In this document: positions 1 to 9,329 of the stretch, piece after piece
Numbering within the stretch: position 1 is the first letter of the stretch
Layout of the letters: each line of letters starts with the position of its first letter
Assembly (NCBI GenBank): GCA_021234155.1
Contig: JAJEKV010000094.1
Span: 2,887,442 to 2,951,441, forward strand
DNA: 64,000 bases
Direction of reading: 5' to 3'
DNA from: Isoetes taiwanensis
Lineage: Eukaryota; Streptophyta; Lycopodiopsida; Isoetales; Isoetaceae
Made by a program: the position numbers and the translations under genes
Notes under the pieces: model-generated
What the model was told of the DNA's origin: nothing
What the model saw: the letters and a program-made list of their open reading frames with translations, nothing else
The model's database searches: none

Positions 1-339
1 CTAGACCGATGGAAAAGGGGGACTTGTCCCATCACTGATTGATCCTGAACCCTGGGTAGGATCTCCCCATGTTGATGCTATTGATGTTGTTGTATATGAG
101 ATGTTATGATGTATTCACCCTTCGAGGAGAGCTTATTGATGTATTGATGTTATGTGCTCATGTTTATTCACGCTTCTGCAGCTAGGACGGTCCCGAAGGA
201 AGACGGGCAAATGACCCTCACTGGCCCAGTTCATGGGATTGGTGTCAGGTGGATGGCCCCTGCTAGTTTGGCTACCAGGGGGATGAACTCCACCTTCGGA
301 TACGATGGGAGCATCGTAGACGAAGTAGGGGACATCACA
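1..339 (+). repeat. Gypsy LTR 3' portion, internally deleted copy
   Basis: This stretch matches the right part of the 3' LTR (from about 21078 to 21843). Relative to that LTR, about 430 bp is missing after position ~48. It ends in the same terminal ...TCACA. The immediately following bases (gcaatgctccg) are the same bases that follow the 3' LTR at 21844. It therefore copies an LTR together with its 3' junction and is not the 5' LTR of the element that follows. The left end lies outside the window. Confidence 0.85.
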
Positions 340-452
340 GCAATGCTCCGACCAATGTCATATTTAGCAATTTAGCATCTTCCATCCAGCGTCAATGTCA
401 ACAGACATTGTTAACTCTTCCGTCATGTCATCTTTCCCACACTTCTCGGCAA
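340..452 (-). pseudogene. Duplicated fragment of the flanking terminal exon
   Basis: About 113 bp nearly identical to 21844-21956, which is the end of a minus-strand terminal exon. The stop codon corresponds to 364-366. A few substitutions separate the copies, and two of them fall close together in the CTTCC/TCATGTC stretch. At ~452 the copy is fused to gypsy pol sequence, so it cannot be functional here. It shows that the LTR plus its genomic flank was duplicated as one unit. Confidence 0.75.
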
Positions 453-902
453 CACTCCTAATCCTAAAGAGGCACACTCCTAATCCAGAGAAAGTATTGG
501 AGACAACCGAGTTACTGGAAATGATGGACGACCAGCTTGAAATCGTCCCTGAGGTTCTTCTTGACAGGGCCTATAAGAAGACAAGAAGATCCAAATTTCT
601 CCAATACCTTGTGAAATGGACGCACTTGCCTGTTGAAGACGCTATGTGGGTACTACAATCAGATTTGGAGAAGCAGTACCTTCAATTCATGGAGCAATGC
701 AAGGGTCGACTCGTCACCGAAGTAGTCGACACCGATCCGATAGGTGAGTGGAAGGTAGATTAAAAAGTCTACTTCTGTCTCATGGAAGTAGATGACCTTG
801 AGAGATAAGAGGTCATTCAGGCATACATTGATAGGAAAGCACCTCTAGTCAATGCCTACCACGGGAAGGACGCCACCCTTCATGCCAAAGGCAACTAAAG
901 GT
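453..902 (+). pseudogene. Gypsy pol 3' fragment with chromodomain
   Basis: This matches 19311-19757 at high identity. It includes the pol C-terminus with a chromodomain (YLVKWTHLPVEDAMWV, corresponding to the copy at 19380-19615), the stop codon at ~761, and the hairpin just after it (768-798). The fragment is preceded by host-exon sequence and followed directly by the 3' end of an LTR, so about 1.8 kb between pol and the LTR end is missing. An open frame runs across the upstream junction, but its first residues come from the host-exon copy in antisense and have no meaning. Confidence 0.85.
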
Positions 903-1184
903 GTTGATGCTATTGATGTTGTTGTATATGAGATGTTATGATATATTCACCCTTCGAGGTGAGCTTATTGATGTATTGATGTTATGTGCTCATGTTTATT
1001 CATGCTTCCGCAGCTGGGATGGTCCCGAAGGAAGACGAGCAAATGACCCATCCACTCTTCCCTCACTGGCCCAGTTCATGGGATTGGTGTCAAGTGGATG
1101 GCCCCTGCTAGTTTGGCTACCAGGGGGATGAACTCCACCTTTGGATACGATGGGAGCATCATAGACGAAGTAGGGGACGTCACA
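903..1184 (+). repeat. LTR 3' end next to the primer site (5' LTR remnant)
   Basis: Matches about 21568-21843 of the 3' LTR and positions 65-339, ending in GTCACA. Only the last ~280 bp of the LTR is present, because the left part is replaced by the pol fragment. It is followed by one base and then the primer-binding site, so in position it is the 5' LTR of the element running to 21843. A shared or recombined LTR between tandem elements would give this structure. Confidence 0.85.
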
Positions 1185-1185
1185 G

Positions 1186-1198
1186 TGGTATCAGAGCA
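1186..1198 (+). other. Primer-binding site, initiator-Met tRNA type
   Basis: TGGTATCAGAGCA lies one base after the LTR end. TGGTATCAGAGC is the complement of the plant initiator Met-tRNA 3' end and the usual primer site of plant gypsy and copia elements. Confidence 0.93.
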
Positions 1199-1398
1199 TG
1201 ATCTTGGTAGACCAAGATCGAGCACTGCCATTCCCTGTTAGGACTAACAGTAGACTTTCAGTCTTGGGAAGAGCCACCCAAGCATGAACCTCGAAAATTG
1301 GGAAAAAAATTTCCAATTTCTAGTGCAGTAAGTAGAAAAATGCTAAGTTAGTAAGAATTTTTAGCAAAAACCCTAGAAATCTTGGCCAAAAAGGTGTG

Positions 1399-1471
1399 AC
1401 CCCTCACAGAGTGCGCCCAGGGCCAATCTGTCATTCTCGGATTTGCCTCTCGCGCACTGTGTGAGTGGTGG
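1399..1471 (+). repeat. Nested hairpin repeat, copy 1
   Basis: First of four ~70-bp copies. The outer arms (CCCCTCACAGAGTGCGC and GCGCACTGTGTGAGTGG) are complementary over ~17 bp with a few mismatches. An inner ATCYG...CGGAT stem closes a short loop (TCATTCT). It could form a cruciform in DNA or a two-tier stem-loop in the genomic RNA of the element. It lies upstream of the TATA box and histone-like ORF. Confidence 0.85.
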
Positions 1472-1610
1472 ACCCATGTTGACCTAGATAGTTGCATAAT
1501 TAATGAAATCTTATAGTGCAGAGCAGCTTAATCCTTAGATTTGAGCTAGAATTGCGTGTTATAACACTAAGAAACACCTTGTAAATTGAAAATTAGAGTA
1601 AAAAAGGGAT

Positions 1611-1684
1611 GACCCCTCACAGAGTGCGCCCAGGGCAAATCCATCATTCTCGGATTAGCCTCCCGCGCACTGTGTGAGTGGTGG
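1611..1684 (+). repeat. Nested hairpin repeat, copy 2
   Basis: Second copy, 212 bp downstream of copy 1, with the same outer arms and inner stem. One base change in the right arm (TCCCGCGCAC for TCTCGCGCAC) leaves the stem intact. It is the nearer of the pair preceding the TATA box at 1789. Confidence 0.85.
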
Positions 1685-1788
1685 ACACTTTTTGCCCAAA
1701 TAAACCTAATGTATTGATCCTATAAACACTAATACCTTGCAGGATTGTACAACATGAATTTGCAGGTAAACCCTAAAACCCCCAGATC

Positions 1789-1796
1789 TATAAATA
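1789..1796 (+). promoter_or_regulatory. Internal TATA box of the histone-like module
   Basis: TATAAATA, in the context CTATAAATAG, lies 105 bp before the ATG at 1901 and is followed by CCTCATTTACAC. The same arrangement (TATAAATAG, then CCTCATTTACAC) recurs at 3937 before the next ORF. The duplication of both parts argues for a real internal promoter module. Confidence 0.65.
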
Positions 1797-1900
1797 GACC
1801 TTTAGGGTTCCTCATTTACACTTTCCTTCTCCAGTTAGCCGCTCGTCGTTCAAGGAGGCGATTTTTAGGTGCCAGGAAGGCGATTAGACCAATTCAAAAC

Positions 1901-3350
1901 ATGGCCCACACCAAACAAACTGCCCGAATAGTTGTGCCAGATGACTTCGTCAATGCCCAAGAGCGGGCTGCCCAATAGAAGGCGAGACATGCTCAGGAGC
2001 GGGCCAGGTGAGAGCAAGATCCAAATGCCAATCCTGACACCCAAGAGGAGGATCAGGAACATCAGGAGAAGGAGGAGCGCGCCCAAGAAGTGGAGGAACA
2101 AGAGAACCCTGAGAGCCAGGGTGATGCAGGGCAGAATGAGGAGGAGCAGGACGAGGCAATGACGGAAGAAACGGTGGAGAAACTCAAGGAGAAGAAGGAG
2201 TTAAAAAGGAAGAGGAAGAAAGAGAAGTTGGAGCGCAAAAAGAGAAAAGAGGAGCGCAAGAAGCAAAAAGAGGAGCGCAAAAAGCAGAAAGAGGAGCGCA
2301 AGAAGCAGGAAGAAGAGAACAAGAAGCGGAAAGAGGGCAAAGGAAAAGGACCCAGAGCCGCCGAAGAAACCCCGGCGAAAGACAAAAACAACGCCGGCAA
2401 AGGGAGTTGTAATAGCGGAGCAGGAACCCGATAGGCCACCCTCATCCTCTGACACTGAGTCAGATGATGAGATAAGGGTTCCCCGCGCAACTGAAGGCTC
2501 GGGACCTTCAAATGTAGGTGCTGAAGAGGAGGAGCCGGCAGCAGGACCACCACTCTACCCCAAATGGCCCAAGCCCGAGGCAGACGACAAGAAAGGCAAG
2601 CCAGCAAGGGAGTCATATGTACTCCAGCACGAGCAGGAGTACAGGAAAAAGCTTAAGGAGTACAACCAGTACATGAAAATGTACGAGGATACTCAAGGTA
2701 CTACGAGCAGCACAAAGTCACGTACGTGGAGGGAGGCAGGCCATCGAAGAAGAACACACTGAAGCCGCCCCCAGAAAGACTAGCACCACCGAAGAAGCCA
2801 ATGAGGAGAAAGGCGGATTCTTACTTCACGAGAGCTGCTCGAGAGATCCGCCATTTTCAGAGGAGCTACGGGTTGCTGATTCCACGAGCCGCCTTCGCGA
2901 GACTCACCCGCAAAATTTTGCAGGAATTTGACAAGACCAAGAGAGTAACAGACGATATGTTACTCGCACTACAGGCCCGAGGGATCCACCTTCTTTGTAA
3001 GGGATATGCCACCTGCGTGCATAGGGTAGCCGAAAAACCCCTAGTATACGTGTTTCTGATAAGCAAATTTGACCCCTTTCCGTATGGTTTTACAACTAGA
3101 AGAACATTCCAAAATCCCTATGACCCCTAGTATACATACGGAAAAGGGTAAAAAATCGCCCCCTCCCATTGACGCACATGGTTTTGACAGGTTCCACAAG
3201 GTGACGCCCCCTTGACTACAAGAGGCAGCAGAACAAAGGATAGTTCAGCATTTTGAAGACTCTTTAGCATGTGCCCTCCATGCAAAAAGAGTGACTTGTA
3301 TGCCTAAAGACATGAAACTAGCTAGATACATTAAGAAAGAAGACTGCTAG
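1901..3350 (+). pseudogene. Histone H3-like gene carried by the gypsy element (broken)
   Basis: The reading begins MAHTKQTAR, almost the histone H3 N-terminus (ARTKQTAR). A long Asp/Glu-then-Lys/Arg linker follows, with KKQKEER-type repeats at 2200-2330. The histone fold starts at about 2820 (AAREIRHFQRSYGLLIP, then AFARLTRKILQEF), reaches LLALQ at ~2973, and resumes at 3221 with EAAEQ..., [29 protein letters not shown] and a stop at 3348. This matches H3 helices alpha-N to alpha-3, including the HAKRVT-MPKD loop. LLIPRAAF resembles plant CENH3 more than the LLIRKLPF of canonical H3, but loop 1 has canonical length. The copy is dead: in-frame stops at 1976 and 2009, two compensating frameshifts (about 2340-2365 and 2695-2705), and a 241-bp insertion at 2974. 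Histone identity is near certain; any role in the element is inference. Confidence 0.93.
2974..3214. mobile_element. Small MITE-like insertion in the histone fold
   Basis: These 241 bp separate two halves of one H3 helix. The direct repeat ACTACA flanks them (2968-2973 and 3215-3220), as a target duplication would. The H3 reading LLALQ-EAAEQ is continuous once the insert and one ACTACA are ignored. The insert has internal inverted repeats (CCCTTTCCGTATGG against CATACGGAAAAGGG) and imperfectly matching ends. It lacks GT-AG borders, so it is not an ordinary intron. Confidence 0.7.
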
Positions 3351-3490
3351 TTTATTGTAAATAACTTTTTGTAAATACAAAATTATGTTTTTGTCATGAT
3401 AATGTGTAAAATTGTAAGTATCTAGATTGTATTAAGGATATCTGCATTTGGAATTGCCAAAATTGGAGCAAAATTCAGTGTTTTTGGCCC

Positions 3491-3560
3491 CACCCCTCAC
3501 AGAGTGCGCCAGGACCAAATCCCCATTCTCGAATTAGCCTCTCGCGCACTGTGTGAGTGG
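3491..3560 (+). repeat. Nested hairpin repeat, copy 3
   Basis: Third copy of the hairpin unit, directly downstream of the histone-like ORF. The inner stem is damaged (CCCCATTCTCGAATT), but the outer arms are intact. With copy 4 it forms the pair upstream of the second module. Confidence 0.85.
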
Positions 3561-3693
3561 TCGACCACTGATCTTTGCCAATACTTGGCCAAATATAGAA
3601 AGTAAGGGCATAATCCAACCCAACTCATCGAGATAAGTAGGATTTGACCCTTAGATTATAGAAATTGAGCCATCCTAGACCCAAACAGAGTCC

Positions 3694-3764
3694 CACCCCT
3701 CACAGAGTGCGCCAGGACCAAATCCGTCATTCTCGGATTAGCCTCTCGCGCACTGTGTGAGTGG
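3694..3764 (+). repeat. Nested hairpin repeat, copy 4
   Basis: Fourth copy, 203 bp after copy 3. The spacing matches that of copies 1 and 2, so the whole pair was duplicated as a module. Its inner stem AATCCG/CGGATT is perfect. Confidence 0.85.
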
Positions 3765-3936
3765 AGACCAAAATTGACCCAACTGGCCCCAAGTTTCCCC
3801 AAATTAGATGAAATTTCTTGCAATAGGATCTTTATAATGTACTCTTTAACCTAGTTTGCCTATGAATTGCATAGCAGCACCTTAGAATCATAGATATTCC
3901 CCAACCTTAAAATTTTCTAAAATTAGGGTTTTATCT

Positions 3937-3944
3937 ATAAATAG
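3937..3944 (+). promoter_or_regulatory. Internal TATA box of the second module
   Basis: TATAAATA in the context TCTATAAATAGG is followed by ACCCTCATTTACACCC, closely resembling the box at 1789. It lies 118 bp before the ATG at 4055. Confidence 0.65.
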
Positions 3945-4054
3945 GACCACAACCCTCATTTACACCCTACTCATTTGCTCCTCACTCCAAGGCCATTTTC
4001 CAGCTCCCAAAGGCGCTTCCCCATCTGTTTGACATCCCCAACTGCTCTAGCATA

Positions 4055-5578
4055 ATGGCAACATCTGCATTCAGGTGATGGTACAGCGCCACAGCTCATG
4101 TAGCCGAGGTCGACATCAACTTAGTCTTCGCCGTCTTTCAGAAGGAGATTGATATGGAAGCAACCATTAATGCCACCCCCTATTACCAAGACATCATGAA
4201 TGAATTCCATGCCAAGATAGGACCTTCTCTAGTAGAACTTCCACCTTGCATAGGATACTTTGCTCCAAGCATGGCCCTTCGTACATCTCTGCAAGACATC
4301 CCTAAGATAGACAAGTACTTAGAAAGCAAAGCTAGCCGCTTGCCTAATTATATGTCAGTATCTGTAAATAGGAGGAGATATTTCTCTTACACCGCAGCTG
4401 TAGCAATTTTCCTATCCCATAGAGCCCAAACCCAGATAGGAGAACCATCTGTCCAACCCCTAGACATTGAGCCTATGGCCATGGCAGCAGGTGAAGAAGA
4501 GCAGATGCATCTGGAGTACGAGAGGGAAGAGCAGGAGGAAGAGAAAGGACGTGGGTCGGACATTGAAGACATCACTGACGTCGACCTAGTATAAGAAAGG
4601 CAGCAAGCAGAGCAGCAGCTCCAGAGCTTTGAAGAGGGGTTGAGAACCACGCGGACAACTCCACCACTTGGGCTACGCATCACGAGCTTAACCCCAGTAA
4701 TCATCAAAGGAGAGGCGTACCTGAGCCTCCACGACATCAAGAACCTTCCAGAGTGCAGGGACAGGGGCTACAGGGTAGACGAGCTCCTACATCTCCTACG
4801 ACAGCAACCGGACCTCGATGACTTCATCGACCGGGAGACACAGGACTTTCCCATCAGTATAAGGGAGGCCTGGACATACACTGGCCAGACATCGACGGAC
4901 ATAGAAGCCTACACCGGCATCAGGCAGATGATGGACCAGCAGGAGTTACCTTCAGAGGAGGAGTTCTTAGCAATCCAAGAACGGATGGGAATTAGGGGGA
5001 AATCAACGAGTGCACTCTTACCCAGCACCTCAGCAGCGGCACCAGTACCAGCCGAAGGTATCATCAACTTAGGCAGCATCAACTTAGCATCTTCCATGTA
5101 CAGCGACTACAGGGAGATGGTAGAAGTACCGGTTGATGAATACTCCGGAAGACACAGAGCTGCATTCAGATCCGGCGAGGAGGCAGGGCACGACAAAGCC
5201 CTGAGGTTCTATCTACCCTTGCTCATTGATGGAAGGATAGCAGTTATACACCGCCAATTCAGCCCACGTGGGGAAGAAGGAGTTTTTATGCTCACTGCTC
5301 TCTCAGGATTCGGAGGACATGCTCGCATGACCCCAAACGTCGACTATGTCATCCTTGTCAAGAGGACAATAGCATTAAGCATCTTCGACTTCGCGGTCCC
5401 TTATTGGCGACAAGGCAGGTTGGCAGTCACCGCAGCCTATACATCAGACAGAAGGATTGAAGACTTGGTGACCGCATTCCAAGGAGGCACGACCACCAAC
5501 ATCCTGGGGAACTTAGGGCGAACGGTCGGCACAACCCAAATAAAGAAATTCTTGGAGGACAACCCACTCAAAGAATAA
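4055..5578 (+). pseudogene. Second extra ORF of the gypsy element, unknown function
   Basis: One frame of about 507 codons runs from the ATG at 4055 to 5578, broken only by TGA at 4076 and TAA at 4592. Both could come from CGA and CAA by C-to-T change. The predicted protein has an N-terminal globular part (to ~residue 130), an acidic Glu/Asp-rich stretch (4480-4590), then a larger globular C-terminal part (LGLRITSLTPVIIKGEAYLS; RQFSPRGEEGVFMLTALSGF; ending KKFLEDNPLKE). I recognise no enzyme motif, zinc finger or membrane segment, and it is not gag-like. It has its own TATA box and hairpin pair and lies between the histone-like ORF and gag. A structural or movement-type role cannot be judged from sequence alone. 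Confidence 0.7.
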
Positions 5579-5964
5579 AACATAAAATTTTCAATTTCCT
5601 ATGTCTATTTATGAATGTAAACATATTATATCCATGAATATAAATATGATATTGATCATGTTCTCTTGATATATTTTGTCCCCACAATTATATCGCCAAA
5701 CAAACCAATGCAATGACAAAACAATGAACTAATCATTAGAGTGTAATCTAATGTGTATGCAGCTAGAGTATCTAGGAATGTTGAGGACAAGGACAACATG
5801 AGCAAGAGCACACTCCAGCAAGGCAATTCCAGCCAAGAAATCTGTACCAGGAGTTCGAAGCACTAACCCCGGAATAGGAGATATCCCAGATAAGGTCAGA
5901 CATCCATGAGATAAGAGCACTGCTGGCAGGAGCAACAACAGGGGGACCAGACCAGAACGTACAA

Positions 5965-7127
5965 TTGCCAGAAACACCAGCCGGCCGAGCAGCTAAACCA
6001 AAGAAGAGAAGTCAGAGAAGGAGGTCACCCAGCACGGACTCCTCCAACTCAAGTTCCGACTCCGACTCTGAGTCTGATGAGCAGGAGAATGAGCCACAGG
6101 ATCGCCGGGAGGGTCCCAACCGTGATAGGGGCAGGGCAGAAGCAGACTATCAAAAGAAAGTGGACTCGGCATTGAGCAACGTATAGAAAGCCAGGAAGTT
6201 GGAGCAATTCTCAGGGGATAGCAGGTCTGGAATGGAAGCCAAAGTATGGTTAGACGAAATGAGGGAGTATGGGAATGCTTATAGCATGAAGGATAATGAC
6301 AAAGGCAGAGTAGCAACAACCAACCTTAAGGGAGCAGCTAGGATTTGGTGGAAAGGCTATGCCAAAAGCCATGGGCTAAGCAGGGATAGTTGCAGGTTCA
6401 AGAAGTTTGCCAAAGCATTTAAGCGCCATTATGTGCTAAGGGAACACAAGTGTCACATGATGCAGCAGTTCTACAGGTTGCAGCAGGGAAATAAGACAGT
6501 CCAGAAGTACACCGAAGATTTCATGAGGCTGAGGCCCTATGTGCCAAAATTAAGTGAAAGGCATGCAGTAGAGGGGTACATTGAAGGCTTGAATGAAGAG
6601 ATCAGGAAGCTAGTGAGAGCAATAAACCCCAAGACAGTGTCAGAGGCAGAGTCTAAAGCAGTGAGCTTGCAAGGAACGGGACCCCAAGAGAGTGGGCCAA
6701 GGCATCAGTACTATCAGGACAAAGGGAAGGGTACAGGAAGCTACAGCCCAAGAGCAACAAGCCCAGCAGCTAGCAGACCTCAGTATAACGCAAATTCTGG
6801 GAAGCAAGGCAACGGAAATTTTGGCAAGCAGGATAAGAAACAGGTCAGCTTCAAGGAGCAAGGAGTTCAAACTACTCCAAGGCAATAAAGCAGTTCTTAC
6901 AGTCCATCCCCAAGGAGAAGAGGCAAGAATGTATTGAAAAGCAGTTGTGCTTCAGGTGCTTCCAACCAGGACATCAGACACATAATTGCCCATTTGTGAT
7001 GAATGCGGCGTTAGCGGAGCTAGGATGGGAGACACCCACGGACGTCGACGAAGAAGATGCCCCCGACTACATCCAGGGTGAGTGCCACATCTTTGCCGCT
7101 ATTAACTCCGAGAATGCTGAGAGTTAG
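5965..7127 (+). pseudogene. gag: Gypsy gag with zinc knuckle (broken)
   Basis: The N-terminal part has a basic/Ser-rich stretch, then the retrotransposon gag core (EAKVWLDEMREYGNAY, GAARIWWKGYAKSHG, FKRHYVLREHKCHMMQQFYRLQQGNKTVQKYTEDF). A CCHC zinc knuckle follows at ~6955-6995 (CFRCFQPGHQTHNC). The frame is interrupted by TAG at 6184. The knuckle and following residues are in the -1 frame relative to the core (the core frame stops at 6886-6888), so there is either programmed frameshifting or a small indel. Another TAG lies at 7125. The true start is unclear. The 5579-5964 stretch upstream is AT-rich leader whose end already reads in the gag frame, with stops. Confidence 0.88.
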
Positions 7128-8587
7128 TATCAAGTCATTTCGACGACTGGGAAGGCTCAAGCCAAATCCTTCATAGTGTTGATAGACATAGGGAGTACCC
7201 ACAATTTTGCCTCGCCAAGGATGGTAGAAATGTTGAAGCTGAAGCCTTTGAAGTCCAAGTCTAGGCCAGTTGTGTTGGCAAGTGGGGCAGTTCGACACAC
7301 AGCTGGGTAACTCCAACATAGACTTGCCAGGTATCAATGTTGGAATAGGAGCAGAAGTGATGAACATCGGCAAGTACAACTTGATCATAGGCATGGAATA
7401 CCTTGGGCCGGCTGGAGCTGTGATTGATTGTGGGAAGCGGAAAGTAACCTTAACAACGTTAGAGGGCAAGGTCATTGAGATAACAGGTAAAGAAGTCACC
7501 CCAATCATGCAATGCATGTCTAGTAAGAAGTTACTTAGATACTTAAAGAAGGAGCAAGTGGCCTATGTCTTTAAACTCGAAGTTGACGAGCAAGAGACAG
7601 CGGAAGAGAGAGAGAGGCCAAAGTATTGAGCAAGCTCCCAAAGCCTATAGCAAAGTTGGTGAAGTAATTCCATGATTTGTTCCCAGATGAGATTAAACAA
7701 CTTCCACCTTACAGAGGAGTCGAGTGTGAAATAGCACTTGAGCCAGGAACTAAGCCAACAAGCAAGGCGCCCTACAGGATGTCAACCCAGGAGTTGACGG
7801 AATTGAAGAAGCAGTTGCAGGAGTTGCTAGACCTAGGGTTTATAAGACCTAGTGTCTCTCCATTTGGAGCGCCAATACTCTTCGTGAAGAAGAAGGATGG
7901 AAGTCTTAGGATGTGCATTGACTATCGTCAATTAAACAAGCACCATCAAGAACAAGTATGCCCTACCACGATCGGATAATCTGATGGATCAATTGCAGGG
8001 AGCGAAGGTCTTTTCCAAGATAGACTTGAGGTCAGGTTATCACCAAATCAGAATCAAGGAAGATGACATCTATAAGTCTGCATTCAGGACGAGGTATAGC
8101 CATTATGAGTTCACAATGATGCCGTTTGGATTGTCCAATGCTCCAGCAACTTTCATGAGGCTCATGAATGATGTTTTCTGCGAGTTCCTAGATTCTTTCA
8201 TCATAGTTTTCTTTGATGATATTCTAGTTTACAGCAAATCCCTAGAGGAGCATGTCCAGCACTTGAGAAAGGTGCTTGAAAAGCTAAGGAGGCATCAACT
8301 CTTTGCGAAGCTTATCCAAGTGCCACTTCATAACAGAAAGAGTAGAAGGTCTTTTCCAAGATAGACTTGAGGTCAGGTTATCACCAAATCAGAATCAAGG
8401 AAGATGACATCTATAAGTCTGCATTCAGGATGAGGTATAGCCATTATGAGTTCACAGTGATGCCGTTTGGATTGTCCAATGCTCCAGCAACTTTCATGAG
8501 GCTCATGAATGATGTTTTCTGCGAGTTCCTAGATTCGTTCATCATAGTTTTCTTTGATGATATTCTAGTTTACAGCAAATCCCTAGA
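7128..8587 (+). pseudogene. pol: Gypsy protease and N-terminal reverse transcriptase
   Basis: An aspartic protease motif is at ~7180 (LIDIGSTHNF; the usual D-T/S-G has become DIG). RT follows from ~7700, with [27 protein letters not shown] (split here: LGFIRPS, then FVKKKDGS), [26 protein letters not shown] and the catalytic FFDDILVYS at ~8215. The frame shifts near 7942, where one extra base lies in the stretch after LNK. A 341-bp tandem duplication then repeats 8004-8344, and element A interrupts the second copy at 8587. RT resumes at 17335. This copy cannot encode active pol. Confidence 0.92.
8004..8587 (+). repeat. 341-bp tandem duplication within RT
   Basis: Positions 8004-8344 are repeated from 8345. 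The second copy reaches TAGA at 8584-8587, is interrupted by element A, and finishes at 17335-17432. The copies differ at only a few sites (for example GACGAGG against GATGAGG at ~8090/8430). The duplication is therefore recent and older than the insertion of element A. Because 341 is not a multiple of three, it also breaks the frame. Confidence 0.93.
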
Positions 8588-8867
8588 AAGCATGATTTCA
8601 TTAATTGGATAAAATAACGCAATTTTGAGAATTTTAAGCACACCTTATTTGCTCAAGCACGAATACTTTCACCTTGTTCTCGAGCCCAACAAACATGAGG
8701 TAATTAACATATACATATACATACAAATTATGTGTTATACTTGTACGTGTACATGATACTTGTAGAAGCCCAATAATGGCCCTACATTCTACACCAATAA
8801 TTCACATCAATAATTTCACTTCACTATTAAAACAGCTCGACTCGGGGGTAGAGATCATTCATCTTCC

Positions 8868-9110
8868 ATGGCTTCCTCGATGCCTCGTCCAGAGCACATC
8901 CGATCTTTCAAGTGCTACTTGAGCTACAATGATCTGAATGAATGCGCAAGAAATGGTGTCAATCTTGATCCATGGCTCCAATCTAAGGCTGATGGTCCTG
9001 CTAGTGCTTGCAGGAAGCTCACTCGTGTTAAAGTCCACATTTACTGGCTTCCTGATCAGGAGATCTATGAGCTGAATAGCATCACGAGCTTTGATGTTGA
9101 TGATGAGTGA
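8868..9110 (+). CDS. Small unknown protein (80 aa)
   Basis: A short open frame begins MASSMPRPEHIRSFKCY, contains LDPWLQSKADG and KVHIYWLPDQEIYELN, and ends in an acidic tail. I recognise no family. Support for real coding comes from a diverged duplicate 450 bp downstream (9330-9551) that keeps the same landmarks in the same order (HI-x-K-C-S-x-S, LDP-L, IRV-IH-WLPE, ISGIT, acidic end). It sits just inside the left end of element A, a usual place for accessory or captured genes. Confidence 0.45.
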   Translation: MASSMPRPEHIRSFKCYLSYNDLNECARNGVNLDPWLQSKADGPASACRKLTRVKVHIYWLPDQEIYELNSITSFDVDDE

Positions 9111-9329
9111 ATCAATGTTATCAGTGATGACTACTGTATCTGTTTATGATGTAATAATGGTATGAGCACCTATAAACTATGTAAGGATGTAATAGCACAA
9201 TGAATTTCTAAAGCTTTTCAATCACACCTGAATTACTAAAGCACAAAAACATATCCATACGAAAGATGTATTATACCTGTATGTATACAACAGTCTTATA
9301 CACGCGCAATAATTTTTCGCCTTCATCAG

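Noticed and set aside
395-470. Apparent N-terminus of the left chromodomain frame
   Set aside because: These codons read the copied host exon in antisense. The frame is open only by chance across the fusion point.
2062-2616. Long minus-strand frame antisense to the Lys/Glu-rich linker
   Set aside because: It is the low-complexity antisense of the histone-like linker (Phe/Leu/Ser runs) with no domain. The sense strand explains the region.
2974-3130. Continuation of the histone frame to 3130 as a novel C-terminus
   Set aside because: The true H3 C-terminus reappears at 3221-3350 after a 241-bp insert with target duplication, so the residues to 3130 are insert sequence.
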